The translations under genes and the position numbers were made by a program. The notes under the pieces were generated by a model, which was not told the DNA's origin, ran no database searches, and saw only the letters and a program-made list of their open reading frames with translations. A DNA stretch of 64,000 bases. It comes from Patiria pectinifera. Its lineage: Eukaryota > Echinodermata > Asteroidea > Valvatida > Asterinidae. The DNA lies in contig CM057135.1 in assembly GCA_029964075.1 (NCBI GenBank), forward strand, positions 31,175,366 to 31,239,365. Direction: 5' to 3'. Each line of letters opens with the position of its first letter. Position 1 is the stretch's first letter. Below are positions 53,694 to 63,810 of the stretch, in pieces.

Positions 53694-55707
53694 ATAACCT
53701 GACTTTAAAAAAAAAATCTTTTACCTAAAATTTATAATATCGGGTTTTTTTTTACATAAATCTCACAATTTAAGAAGTAATCATGCTTGCAGTAAATGAT
53801 GAATAGACATTCTCATGTATTGGCAGATCTCACATGTACTTCGCTTACCTGATCTATTATTGCATTCCGTTTGACGGAAGTATTAATTCCTGACGACGTC
53901 CTTGGAAGATCCTCGCGCTATACCTGTCAAAACAGAACACGAAAATCGTCACAGAACAAAACAAATCACCAGGAACAATAACAGTGTTTGGCTGTCTGAA
54001 ACACCTACGTCAGTCCAGCGGTATCCCTCCCGGCTATACGGATAACGTGAGCCTTAAACAGAACACCAGTCGTCTATCTAGTCATGATTTCATACTAATT
54101 CATTACAAGAGCCCTCTGAATATGGCAAATATGACGGCGCTTACTTGGACAAATATTTTTTACGCAAAGCAATATAGCTTTGTAAGAAAAGGCATGCTAT
54201 TAAACCAATCTCTCAGAACCAGACGTAATAGTGCCCGAGGATTATAGTTCTACTGATCCAGTACAAGTAGACGGGTCGAAATGCCCATTTATCAGTTAAG
54301 TAATCCCCAAGGTAGATGGAAAACAAAGGCTGATGTCAGAGTGACGTCACAGTCTGAGAAGTCATGTTGTTGTCCTTGTGTTATGATGAGGACGTGTTTC
54401 AAAGCAAACTGGCCGAACACTGAAAAGCCATCCCCAATATTACCTCATGTTTTACAAAGTCAACCCCCCCCCCAAAAGTTGCTTTTCAAAGTTTCCTGAT
54501 TCACACTGACGTAGTGACAAACCCCCAGTTCTCGGGACTATTGGATGCTTTATACTAGTACTAAAGTGCAGTACCGTTGAAAATGTGCCTGTTCGGAAGG
54601 GGCAAATTTTTGAGAACTGCTCATGCAAACAACGCACACGATTCAATGGTGTTGTATTCACAGGTTGAATGCACACTCACAGGTTGAACGCACATTTTGT
54701 TTTAACATGCAGACAGACACACAAAGATTCCTTGAATTATCTAACTACAATTCCAGGAATCTCTGTGCCTACTTCGATTATCTCCAGAAATGTTTTGGGC
54801 ACTGTATAATCGAAGTACAGACACACAGAGATTGCTGAAATTATAGTTACATATCAAATGCTTGTTTATTCTCAATACTGAATTTAAGAAAAAAATACCT
54901 TTGAAATTCGCACCCATATTAGAGGGCATGCACGGCCGTTTTCCCACAGTAAACTTATAAGCGAGATGTGACCTCAGTGAGGTCAATTTGTGCATATCTC
55001 TATAGGACTGATGACGTCATACGCATGGACCTTATGGGAAATATTTTCTGGTTTGACAATGGTGAAGTTGATTGCCAATGCAACCAAAAAAATTAAATTA
55101 TCAGGTAGCATCACTGTTTCCTAAAAAATTGCGGTGGTCTTCAATAGTTAAAAAACGAAAAATAAATAAATAAACGGAATGTGTGTGAAGTGAATTTTTT
55201 TAACTTCTTTGAAAACCCATTTTTACAGTATCAACAATATATTTACAGTTGAATATTTGTTAAAATTATTATTTTCTTTGTTTGACATCTTACGCCAATG
55301 TTGGCATCTTTTCATTCAAGGAAAAAAAAATAACGCTTGTTTTTTTCCCGAGAAAAGAATCGGTTTGAACACGCGTATGGGTATTAAATCATCGACTCAG
55401 AAACCACACATTCGCTCCATCCGGGCTTCCCTTACCAAAATAGCAACCTATTGACAGATTGTAGAAATAACGGCTTGGAATGTAAATATTTAGCTTTGAT
55501 TTGCCGGCCATGGAGCGGGAATCTCTTCAGAAGAGTCGTGAGAAAAAAAGATAGGAAAAAATTGTCGCAAATTGTTTTTGCATCGGTTACGTGTGGAATG
55601 CAGACATTTTGTTTTATATTTTTGGAGCGAAGCGACCTGAAGAGTCCGAAATGAGTTGACAGTGCTTACTCTTGATTAATGATCTTGAACTTCTGTTACG
55701 GAGTTGC
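53694..55707. other. Spacer within the tRNA cluster
   Basis: No gene recognised. Two CRE octamers (54342 and 55012) and a short C run at 54465 are the only notable points. Confidence 0.5.
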
Positions 55708-56343
55708 GATGAAATAAGAGCATTCTTGAAATGCATGCGATGGGAATACAAGGTTTCAATTTTGTGAGCAAATTTCAGATGTACAACTTAATTTTTTTAT
55801 TCAGTGGGAGATTGGGGTGGGTAATTATGGATTTGAATTTTAGATCATTATTTCATTTTGCATTCTGAAAGAAATGAAGATTAGGCGTCCAACGTAGGAA
55901 TTAACTACTATGCAAAGTGCATTGAAATAACTCGTCTCAATGCATAGTGCAGTGATGATAACAATGATCTTTATCGTTACACTGTTGATCCGAGGTTCGA
56001 ACCACTGCTCAAATTGCTCTTATTAATATAATAAACTTATGATTTCTTAATCTTCCTGCACAATTTAAATTCTTCGCATCAATGTTAGTAGTCTTGGTTT
56101 TCGGTTACAAATGTCGATTTTTCTTGAACTTAGTTTACATGGGTTATGATGTATTTCAGGGTCAAATTGTAATGCATCAAAAAATATATTGCAATTGATT
56201 GCATTATGACTGTTATTGCAGACTTTGATGAAGCTATTGCCAACCCAATGATGATGAATGCTCGGCAGAACAGCAGAGTGACGCAGTGGGAGCGTATTAC
56301 ACTCATAACCCGGAGGTTCGAGGAGCGAAACCTCGCTCTGCTT
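55708..56343 (+). repeat. Inverted segmental duplication, right copy
   Basis: This is the partner of 52190-52626 in the opposite orientation. It is longer because it carries extra sequence at about 55760-55950, which itself contains a small inverted repeat (TGCATTGA...TCAATGCA). It ends in the degenerate tRNA copy at 56272. Confidence 0.8.
56272..56343 (+). pseudogene. Degenerate initiator tRNA-Met copy
   Basis: The acceptor and T arms match the intact copies well, but the anticodon stem reads TTACA against CCCGG and cannot pair at its inner positions. It lies at the end of the duplicated segment 55708-56343, in opposite orientation to the copy at 52190. Confidence 0.8.
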
Positions 56344-56436
56344 AATATTCTTTTTGTTTTTGTTCAAACAAAATGACGGAATAAAATAACTAGAATTTCC
56401 GTTGCTGATACGCGTGAAGATAACATCATCTCCAAC

Positions 56437-56455
56437 AGCAGGGTGGCGCAGTGGA
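56437..56455 (+). pseudogene. 5' fragment of initiator tRNA-Met
   Basis: Nineteen bases (AGCAGGGTGGCGCAGTGGA) match the acceptor and D arm of the nearby tRNA genes with one change, then similarity stops. It lies about 95 bases downstream of the degenerate copy at 56272. Confidence 0.7.
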
Positions 56456-57620
56456 CCAAATCTCTTTTTCGTCCAATTCAATTCAATTCACTTACTTTTT
56501 CCCAAAGTACCACACCCTGTTTCTTTACACGACACATTTCATGTCTTCCCCAGGTATCAACAATGTGATTGAATGAAGGGCGCCACACAGTTAAAGTTTA
56601 ATGTCTTTATTTTGCTGCATGAAATTCGCCTGCCGCGTTGTTCACCAACTGACTTTATCTGCTCTATATCTGCTCGATAGATGGCGCTATTCAATTTTAT
56701 CAGATAACAATTTTTATCCAGAATAGGCCTCACTGCATTGTTTTCACCAATAACCCGAAGACTCACCAGCAAGTATAGTTTTTACATGATGGTGATTTCC
56801 CTAATGGTGCCGAGCAACCATTTTCATTGTATTTTGATGATTTGAAGACATTTTTACATGCTCACTGACTGCAAGTGCTGCTTAATGTCGTGGTCATCAT
56901 GCAGCAGCCATGGCAGCCGAAGTATCTGATGACATATTGGGCCGTTTGCAATAGCCCATAATGACTCTAAATCCTCCTAACCTCCTTGTACTGTACTTAA
57001 GCTGAAACTGTCTCATAGTCTTTATATTACAAACATGCTGGAATTTGTATCCATGTGGAGTTATTTCTTTGCTCTCGTGTACTAGAATTTTAGTGTGAAA
57101 AATCCAGTTTCATCCGGCTCCTATTTTAACCAGAATTAATTTCCTGTCCTGGGCTGAAATTCAGAATTACCATCCCTCACGTAAAATTTGCGAAAACACA
57201 ACACACAATTACTAACTTAGATTCTACTTGGGAAAGTCTTCGTGTTTGAGTCAAAGATAACCTTGTGGACACGTATAGCAATTGCCCTGTGGGGACGAAT
57301 ATTGTATACAATCTTTTGTTCCGTTTCCCACAAAGTCATGTCCATAAGGTAGTGAATTACGAAACAATAATACACGTACAATTTACAAACCATGATGAAC
57401 AGCTACACTTGTTGCATTCAGTACCGTGAATAGCATGCGCTGTGTGACAACGACGCCAACGTGCACTGCATGGATGTGCATGCAGCACTACACGTACTTT
57501 TATGTACATGTACATGTACGTACGTACGTACACGTGCAAACATGTATTGCATCATCTTTTTTCTTGCGTCGGACGACGTGTAATTATTAAGGTAGTGTTT
57601 TGACAAATGTCGTCATGTGA
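56456..57620. other. Spacer within the tRNA cluster
   Basis: No gene recognised. The TACATG/TACG simple repeat lies near its right end. Confidence 0.5.
57505..57535. repeat. TACATG/TACG simple repeat
   Basis: A short tract of alternating TGTACATG and TACGTACG words. It is self-complementary and occurs elsewhere in the window in shorter form (for example 12463-12480). Confidence 0.8.
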
Positions 57621-57692
57621 AGCAGAGTGGCGCAGTGGAAGCGTGCTGGGCCCATAACCCAGAGGTCCGAGGATCGAAACCTCGCTCTGCTA
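57621..57692 (+). tRNA. Initiator tRNA-Met (CAT), intact
   Basis: This is a consensus copy with fully paired acceptor, anticodon and T stems. The anticodon CAT is at 57653-57655, with the initiator features A1-T72, GGG/CCC anticodon stem and an ATCGAAA T loop. A T-rich Pol III terminator follows within a few bases (57697 onward). Confidence 0.95.
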
Positions 57693-58083
57693 AATATTTT
57701 TGATTTTTTTTTTTAAATATTCCCCATTGTAAGTAATAAGAGACTATGACTGATGTGTTTACACCATGTAACATTTCTAATCTTTTCAGTGTTTTTTTTC
57801 CAATAAAAAAATATCATACAAACTTCAAATAACTGAGACTTTCCTGTATGGGTCTTTCAGAGCAAAACACAACATTTTTATGACTGAGCAGCGATAAAAA
57901 CAAAACAATATCAACCGAGCTCCCCCGCTTAGCACTTTTCAGTGCGAATGGTTTGCAATAATGTGTGAATTTCCTGGAGTGATCTGTAAGAAGTACACGC
58001 ACGCTGAATACACTTGTATTATCCAATTTTCCAGTTCCCCTAGTTCAAAAACAATACCCGTTGTTCCAAACAGATTTTGGACT

Positions 58084-58155
58084 AGCAGAGTGGCGCAGTG
58101 GAGGCGTGCTGGGCCCATAACCCAGAGGTCCGAGGATCGAAACCTCGCTCTGCTA
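58084..58155 (+). tRNA. Initiator tRNA-Met (CAT), intact
   Basis: It differs from the 57621 copy by a single A-to-G change in the D loop. The anticodon CAT is at 58116-58118. A run of ten T begins shortly after the 3' end and would terminate Pol III. All stems pair. Confidence 0.95.
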
Positions 58156-58231
58156 ATTTGTTTTTTTTTTAAACAAAGCAATTTATTTTTCGTTATACAA
58201 AAAAAATGTTCTATTTACTTGTAATTAACAG

Positions 58232-58264
58232 AGCCGAATGGCGCAGTAGAAGCGTGCTGGGCCA
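58232..58264 (+). pseudogene. 5' half of initiator tRNA-Met, truncated before the anticodon
   Basis: Thirty-three bases match the 5' half of the neighbouring tRNA genes with a few changes, then break off in the anticodon arm. It lies about 75 bases downstream of the intact copy at 58084. Confidence 0.75.
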
Positions 58265-58338
58265 CTCGTTGTACTATTTTACATTTCCCCCAGAGGTAAT
58301 AAAGCGAAAGTTTTAGAACAAGTAATAGTGTCACTTAA

Positions 58339-58867
58339 AGGGAATATACAACATTTGCAAACATCGAAAAATAAAATTACCAAGATTTTATGAAATACCT
58401 TACTAGGATGTTGGTAAATGACAGTCTAAAGCATCCTGTAAAATTATGGCACCTGGTGTGAAGTCATTTTCAAGAAAATTGTATTTTTGTATAAATTTCC
58501 AACAGTGGTCGGCCGACCACCGTTGGAAAAACCTAACTATTTTTCAACTACTGCTCTAACTTCACCATTTTTTTCAGTCCACATTTTGTTTGTTATTGGT
58601 TACATGTTCATGAACGGGTGCACAAGCCAGCTCAGTAGACTGGTTCCCATACCTTACAAATTTCCGGCATTTATAAATTGATCCATTTTATCTTTAGTGG
58701 AGTCAGGGAACCAGACTACTCCACCATTTGTTTTTTTCTTGGTTTTCCAGCATTTTCGAACACAAAACTTCAAACATATTAGTGGAACAATGTTTGATCT
58801 ATCATAGTAACCCCTCAAATAGTTCATTTCTGAAAATTACAGCAAAAACCAATGATTTACATTCCCC
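58339..58867. mobile_element. TTAA-flanked MITE, copy 2 (opposite orientation)
   Basis: This 529-bp element is flanked by TTAA at 58335-58338 and 58868-58871. Its left half matches the reverse complement of the right half of copy 1, including ACAGTCTAAAGCATCCTGTA and the GGTCGGCCGACC palindrome. It lies just after the initiator tRNA cluster. Confidence 0.83.
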
Positions 58868-59960
58868 TTAATTATTAGATAATAATTACTCGCTCTTATA
58901 TTGGAAGTTTTGAACTATAGAGGGCGTGATCACTCTGAACAGGCTGTGGCTAATTTTCCAGTGCTAAAATTGAGTGTCCCGAAGTCTCGTTAGACCATGG
59001 CATGGAAACGAATGGGCCAAAATTCGAATATTTGTAAATATTCGATAGAAATTGTACGAGAGACAGACACCCAGACAGGGAGAATTACTTGATTGTTTCC
59101 CATTACTTTACAGATATTATTTTGCTCAGTTCTCTAACTTCTCTCAACCAGCCTGGGACCTTGAGTGCAAAAAAACAAAAACAAACATGCAAAACAAATT
59201 AGGCTTTTACTCACTCTTAAGCCAACAAAATTCTCCAAAATGTTCAGAGGAAAAGACAATATTTCACCAGCCAAGTTTGAGGTCTCAATACAATTTTTAA
59301 AGGAGACTTTTCTTCACATTTTGGACCTGAGAGTGAAGCCAAGTGATTTCTGTCCAATTTGTTGAGAAGATTGACCCTTCAGTATAGTCTGGTGGCATGA
59401 CTATGGATATGTGTAGAAATAGAGACTGGGTACCTGATGTTTCTTTTGACACAGTTGATTGATGCACTGATGCACTATAAAGGGGTGTTGGACTGGTTGT
59501 TTCATGTGCCAGTCTATTATCTTGTATTTCATGTTTTTACAGCACATAATGAGTCTTAAATTTCAAGTTCGGACTATATTAGGTTCTCAACCATGATTTC
59601 CCGACCTATGATAGAATGTTTGAATTTGCTTTGTGTACATTAATAATTGTGTTTGGTCTCATCTGACATACATAACGTTACTACCTCTGGGCCTTCGAAT
59701 ACTTAATAAATGAAAATATTAAACATGTAACAATGACTACACAGTTTTGGCAACTCCATTTTAATCAGGTCAAAATAAATGAACTAGTCCTTCCAGTCAC
59801 GTGATACCATCAATTTCATCAGTCTGTCACTAGTACTTGGTCATTTCCACAGTCGTGTTTCAAACGATCAGTTAATTATCGTAATCGTGAATGCAAAAGT
59901 TGAATTGCAACGCCATTTGTCTCGAAGCAATTAAAGCTTGCCGGATAAGAATTACCTTAC

Positions 59961-60120
59961 CTTGCCAAGTTAGTTTCCGGTCTTCTGCAGCTTCTGTTAA
60001 TTTCGTGAGTTTATTCCTCATTGAAGTAACTAGTGAAGTTGAAGGCCAAATATTATCGTCTGTCCCGAGCCAGCAGACAACCCATCCCGGCCCCCAAATA
60101 ATGGCCACCTTCTCGTCCTT
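59961..60120 (-). CDS. Candidate internal exon of an unknown minus-strand gene
   Basis: This 160-base open segment is bounded on the minus strand by an ATGCAG acceptor and a strong CAAG/GTAAGG donor. The translation begins KDEKVAIIWGPGWVVCWLGT, continues DDNIWPSTSLVTSMRNKLTKL and ends EAAEDRKLTWQ. The W-(L/F)-G-T-D-D pattern recalls the second half of PWWP/Tudor-like domains. Alternatively the RKLTWQGKV end recalls the post-reverse-transcriptase region of LINEs. Neither is secure. A second open stretch upstream on the same strand (near 60990-61150) could be another exon but lacks a good donor. Confidence 0.4.
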
Positions 60121-61392
60121 CTGCATAAGTAATCATCGCTTATGTTAATTTGTTATGGAGGGAGCATTTCTTTTGGTTTAAAATAAAACATTTTTAAAAG
60201 CTGAATTCTGTACGGTTCCTGGCGTCACCTTTTCAGTCAGCATTCTATGATCACTGTTACTAGTTGGTGTGTATTATGTAGTCTCGCTCACAGGTCGTCA
60301 AATTACTATCAAATTAGGTTGCCATGGTAACCTGGCAAGTAACCTGGCAAGTCTCAATAGAAAAACTATCATTTGTATTTGTGAGGAGTACAATCCTTGT
60401 GACAACTATAAACATATCATTGCGACGTTGAGCCCCACGGATATATATCACGTTGGAAAAACACACCATTATGCATGATTGCTCACAATGACAATCCTAT
60501 ACACGCTGTACGCACGCATATCAGTTAGAATACATCACTTATCGCAAGCTGGCCAGAACGTAAAAAAATGTTAAATGTTATGACACCGCTTCTGTCAGTT
60601 TTTTCCCCCGAGTATCGTGTATGAAATAGAGTTGGTAAAGACCGATCAGCAGATAACGAGTAGAAAAGCCACAAAATAACCATGGCAACAAAAGTCCAAT
60701 CATAAATACAATCAATATCTTGTTAATGGTTCCCTCAAAACCTTGGTCGATTTTGCCATCTTAACGCATTGAACCTATGGATATATAGGCCTATAAACTC
60801 AGGCAATTTAAATATTAATTTTGCTGCTAACATGGTGTAATATATTACCCACTTGACTATCTGCAACGGAGACAGCTCAATGTATAATCAAATAATATCC
60901 TCAACGATTGGATGTGTGGAACCGTTAATGTTTAAACGCGTTTGCCTAAATCTCGAAATTAATCGTGATGGAGTGGAGTGAGATAAACCCCCAGGAAAAT
61001 AGACTGAAAGAGTGCTTGTCGACGACTCAAAAGAAATGATTTAATCAAGTGGCGGCGGTAAACGGTGCAAACAGGGTTGTCTGTGTGAATTTCCTTGAGA
61101 GTATCAGCGGTTCCTATTAACCTAGCATGGTAAATGCTGTCCTTGCATCGCTGGAAGTTACCCAAGCAATTCGAGGGTAGTTTCAGGCTAGTGCAAACGT
61201 CGATTTTTCATTTGCTCGGAGGACGTTTAATCAAGAGACTCGATATTGATACTGTCTTTGTATTGGTTAACGTGTATCAGTGATGAACGATTATGCAGCA
61301 TACGTACTTAGTAATATGCTGACGATAAGATCCAGACGATACTTGAAAAGGTCGTATACTTTCTCTTTGTGATTCGGGGACCAGCAGCAGGT
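60121..61392. other. Upstream region of the GPCR gene
   Basis: No secure feature. It would hold the promoter and leader of the GPCR. A CAGCAGCAG just before the ATG could be an acceptor for an untranslated upstream exon. A minus-strand open stretch near 60990-61150 (reading CKDSIYHARLIGTADTLKEI after a CCAG) resembles coding sequence but has no clear donor. Confidence 0.35.
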
Positions 61393-62418
61393 ATGGATGT
61401 GAACCACACCGTTGATCCTTCTGGTGTAACACCAGCAATTGCTCTCATCGAGAGGCGAGTCTTAGCAGTGGTTCTCGGTATCATCGTAGTGACTGGCTTG
61501 GTTGGGAACAGTGTGGTCATTCTGGCTGTAATCTTATCCAAGAAGTTACGGCGTTGCATCACAAATTCCTTCGTGCTCAGCTTGAGCGTCTCGGACTTGG
61601 CTGCATGTCTGAGTATGCCTTGGACCATTGTGTCATTCCTATACCCAGGAAACGACTGGCCGCTACCCGACTCACTCTGCACGCTGGGAGGCTTTGGTTT
61701 GATCATGTCAGTCGGTTGTAGCATCTTTACCTTATCAAGCATCGCACTCAATCGTCTTCATTTACTCACAATGCCCAGACATATTTATCGGCGAATCTAC
61801 ACACATATCCAGACAGCATTCATGATTCTTCTGACTTGGTTGGTGTCTATAATCGTTGCCTCAGTGCCTCTGTTCTCAGACTTAGGACGGCTTGGATACA
61901 GCGCTCGTCATGCAAGCTGCACTCGCGACTCCTCCCATCCACTAGCTGGAGCTCTCAACATGTTCATTGCTTTAGTCTTCTACCCAGTTCCGTGTCTTAT
62001 TATCATCATCAGCTATGCTAGGATCTATAACTTCTTGAGAAGACATACTAGGATCATCGCAGTGGAGCATGATGCATCTCAGAGAAACAGAGCCTGGGTA
62101 AGGGGTCAAAGAGGGCAGCTGAAAGGTCAAGTATCGCATCGTCAACTTGTCGTCACATGGAACATGTTTTACGTCGTGTGCGTCTTCTGCTCTCTAGTGA
62201 CTCCTTATGGAATTGCTCTACTCATCCCAAATAACGACCGTGCCCTCCCCTACACAGCGGTAGTCCTAAGCATCAATAGTTGCATCAACCCATTCATCTA
62301 TGCCACCAAACATCCTGACTTCAAGAGAGTTATGCTTTGCATTTTGTCTTGTCGATGTGACAAGATACCGGGTAGGATTCGGCGGCACCGGGCGCAAGTC
62401 TACCCGTTGAACTTGTAG
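61393..62418 (+). CDS. Rhodopsin-class (class A) G-protein coupled receptor, single exon, orphan
   Basis: A complete 341-residue seven-transmembrane receptor is encoded without introns. The start is the first ATG after an in-frame stop at 61312-61314. An N-glycosylation site (N4-H-T) precedes TM1. Class A landmarks are present: GxxGN with N39 (1.50) in TM1, LSVSDLA with D68 (2.50) in TM2, C96 (3.25) paired with C176 in loop 2, W149 (4.50), prolines 198 and 200 in TM5, P271 (6.50) and NPFIY with N299-Y303 in TM7. Two switches are unusual. The E/DRY motif reads N120-R121-L122, and the TM6 CWxP motif reads L-V-T-P, so the toggle tryptophan is replaced by valine. NR in place of DR is known from melatonin receptors and from the Tre1/moody group, so a moody/melatonin-receptor-like orphan is the best guess. 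The basic tail carries cysteines 316, 320 and 322, possible palmitoylation sites. The ligand is unknown. A poly(A) signal follows the stop by about 58 bases. Confidence 0.93.
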   Translation: MDVNHTVDPSGVTPAIALIERRVLAVVLGIIVVTGLVGNSVVILAVILSKKLRRCITNSFVLSLSVSDLAACLSMPWTIVSFLYPGNDWPLPDSLCTLGGFGLIMSVGCSIFTLSSIALNRLHLLTMPRHIYRRIYTHIQTAFMILLTWLVSIIVASVPLFSDLGRLGYSARHASCTRDSSHPLAGALNMFIALVFYPVPCLIIIISYARIYNFLRRHTRIIAVEHDASQRNRAWVRGQRGQLKGQVSHRQLVVTWNMFYVVCVFCSLVTPYGIALLIPNNDRALPYTAVVLSINSCINPFIYATKHPDFKRVMLCILSCRCDKIPGRIRRHRAQVYPLNL

Positions 62419-62475
62419 AGACGGGAGAGGCAAACGAGCGCCTTATGACACTTTTTGCGATTTGTGATCAAACTT

Positions 62476-62481
62476 AATAAA
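62476..62481 (+). promoter_or_regulatory. Poly(A) signal AATAAA for the GPCR gene
   Basis: AATAAA lies 58 bases after the GPCR stop codon on the same strand, a normal place for the cleavage signal of a short 3' UTR. Whether it is used has not been shown. Confidence 0.6.
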
Positions 62482-62555
62482 ACTAAATAGGCCTAATGGA
62501 ACTGTTGTTGGCGTCAACGTTATGTTTTTAATTTCCACTTACAAAATTAATCACA

Positions 62556-62561
62556 TTTATT
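62556..62561 (-). promoter_or_regulatory. Possible poly(A) signal AATAAA for the convergent minus-strand gene
   Basis: On the minus strand AATAAA lies about 390 bases after the stop codon at 62952. A nearer ATTAAA variant on the same strand is at 62891-62896, and either could serve. With the GPCR signal at 62476-62481 this leaves very little space between the two 3' ends. Confidence 0.4.
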
Positions 62562-62951
62562 TTAATCTTTTTTTCCCTCAATTGTTTAAGGTTCGCCAGT
62601 ACTCATTGCGTACATTTAATTCCCTGCGCGTAAACGTTGACAACTTAGTTACAATTGAAATCAACCATGACCAAACGCATGGAGGAATATTATACTAAAG
62701 AGGCTGGACGATACTTACGACGATACTTAACAATGCTTAAATATTTACCCAGCTGAAGAAATAATCTTTCTTTTTTTAAATTAAAATTAAATGTTTCCTT
62801 GAAAAGACCCTCATCAAAATGTTAAACAAAACGAGTACAAATACATAGGACTGCATAGTAATTATACAATTGTACATATTTTCATTTTCTTTTAATTATG
62901 TGTTATATTGAAATACATCGTCAAATTGTAAGTCACAGTTTAAATCGCAGC

Positions 62952-63315
62952 TCATTGAAGGTATGTTTTCTCTTTCCTCCTTTTTGTTCTCCGATGTCTT
63001 TGTGATGTAGAGGGCGTGCTACCGACCGTGACAATGAAGTTAACATGCCCAGGGAACGGAATGGTGGGCGTGTTTCCTTGATTGTTCGGTGGGGGCGGGC
63101 TAGTTGGCAGTGGGAGCCCTACATGTACCCCAATCCGGGAGGTTTCATCTCCGTGCAGTCCGTGGGATGGTGATGTAGCGCGCGTGCGACCGGGTCGTTG
63201 TACTTGGGCCTTTTGCCTGTGACTAGGACTAGGAGTGTGTTGCCCGACTTTCGACTGATGCTCTTGCTCTGGTTGTAAGTGGGTAGCCCATTGCGTGAAG
63301 AGAAGCGACTGGCTT
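62952..63315 (-). CDS. Last coding exon of an unrecognised minus-strand gene (proline/serine-rich tail)
   Basis: This terminal exon encodes 120 residues plus a TGA at 62952-62954. The acceptor is strong: a T-rich tract ending TTTTATAG precedes position 63315. The first base completes the codon left open by the exon at 63502-63682 (AG + A, arginine). The product is low-complexity and probably disordered. It is rich in Ser, Pro, His, Gln and Arg, contains a TSPPPP run, and ends in a basic cluster (RHRRTKRRKEK) that could be a nuclear localisation signal. No domain was recognised. The gene converges on the GPCR gene. Support comes from the splice sites and phase, not from homology. Confidence 0.7.
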
Positions 63316-63501
63316 CTATAAAAGAAACAACAACCGAGGTAACTTCGTTTTTCTTTATCGAAGGTTGCTTTAGGCTTCAAGCCGCGACGCAAGATTGCGT
63401 TAAGGAATAAATACATACTTCCCGTTCTGACAATTTTTTTTACCCGAATAATTTAGCCTTAATCTTGCCTACTTTATACTGTCCGATAAATGTAAGCCTA
63501 C

Positions 63502-63682
63502 CTTTTCGTGAGCGTCATATCGCGGTATATATCGTCTTCTGAGACAATGAGATAGAGCAGGAAACGTGAGTCAAACTCCTGAGCCATTCTTCGGTTATCT
63601 GTGTCACCACACGCCTCCACATCAGAGCCGGGGATATGAGGAGGCGGCCCGTACAAGCAGTTAGGTCCAGTGGCCTCAGTAA
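63502..63682 (-). CDS. Internal coding exon of the same unrecognised minus-strand gene
   Basis: This 181-base exon is bounded by a CAAGCAG acceptor and an AAAAG/GTAGGC donor. It is open in only one frame that joins both neighbours. It begins with two bases (TT) that complete the upstream G to a valine codon and ends with two bases (AG) that complete to arginine in the next exon. The translation is acidic and well mixed, with a PNCLYGPPPH stretch, then DTDNRRMAQEFDSRFLLYL and a SEDDIYRDM segment, and looks like part of a folded domain. I do not recognise the family. Confidence 0.72.
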
Positions 63683-63810
63683 CTGCTTGATGAAAGAAGT
63701 GAGTTTTCTAAGTAACAGTGAGACATACAATGTAACAATCAAACTGAAGATACCCTAAGTTCAGTGAGCTAGCTGAATTATTGGCGAAACAAAAACAAAA
63801 ACAGAACAAG

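Larger units (their letters stand above)
35904..55019. promoter_or_regulatory. Dispersed cluster of CRE octamers (TGACGTCA)
   Basis: The palindromic ATF/CREB octamer TGACGTCA occurs at 35904, 38537, 39240, 40730, 42413, 46101, 50870, 53312, 53495, 54342 and 55012, and also at 17748 and 20807. About one would be expected by chance in a window this size with equal base frequencies. No genes are recognised among most of them, so regulatory function is not established. Confidence 0.5.

Noticed and set aside
56065-56481. 138-codon minus-strand open frame
   Set aside because: It reads antisense through the degenerate tRNA and the duplicated segment, with no product recognised.
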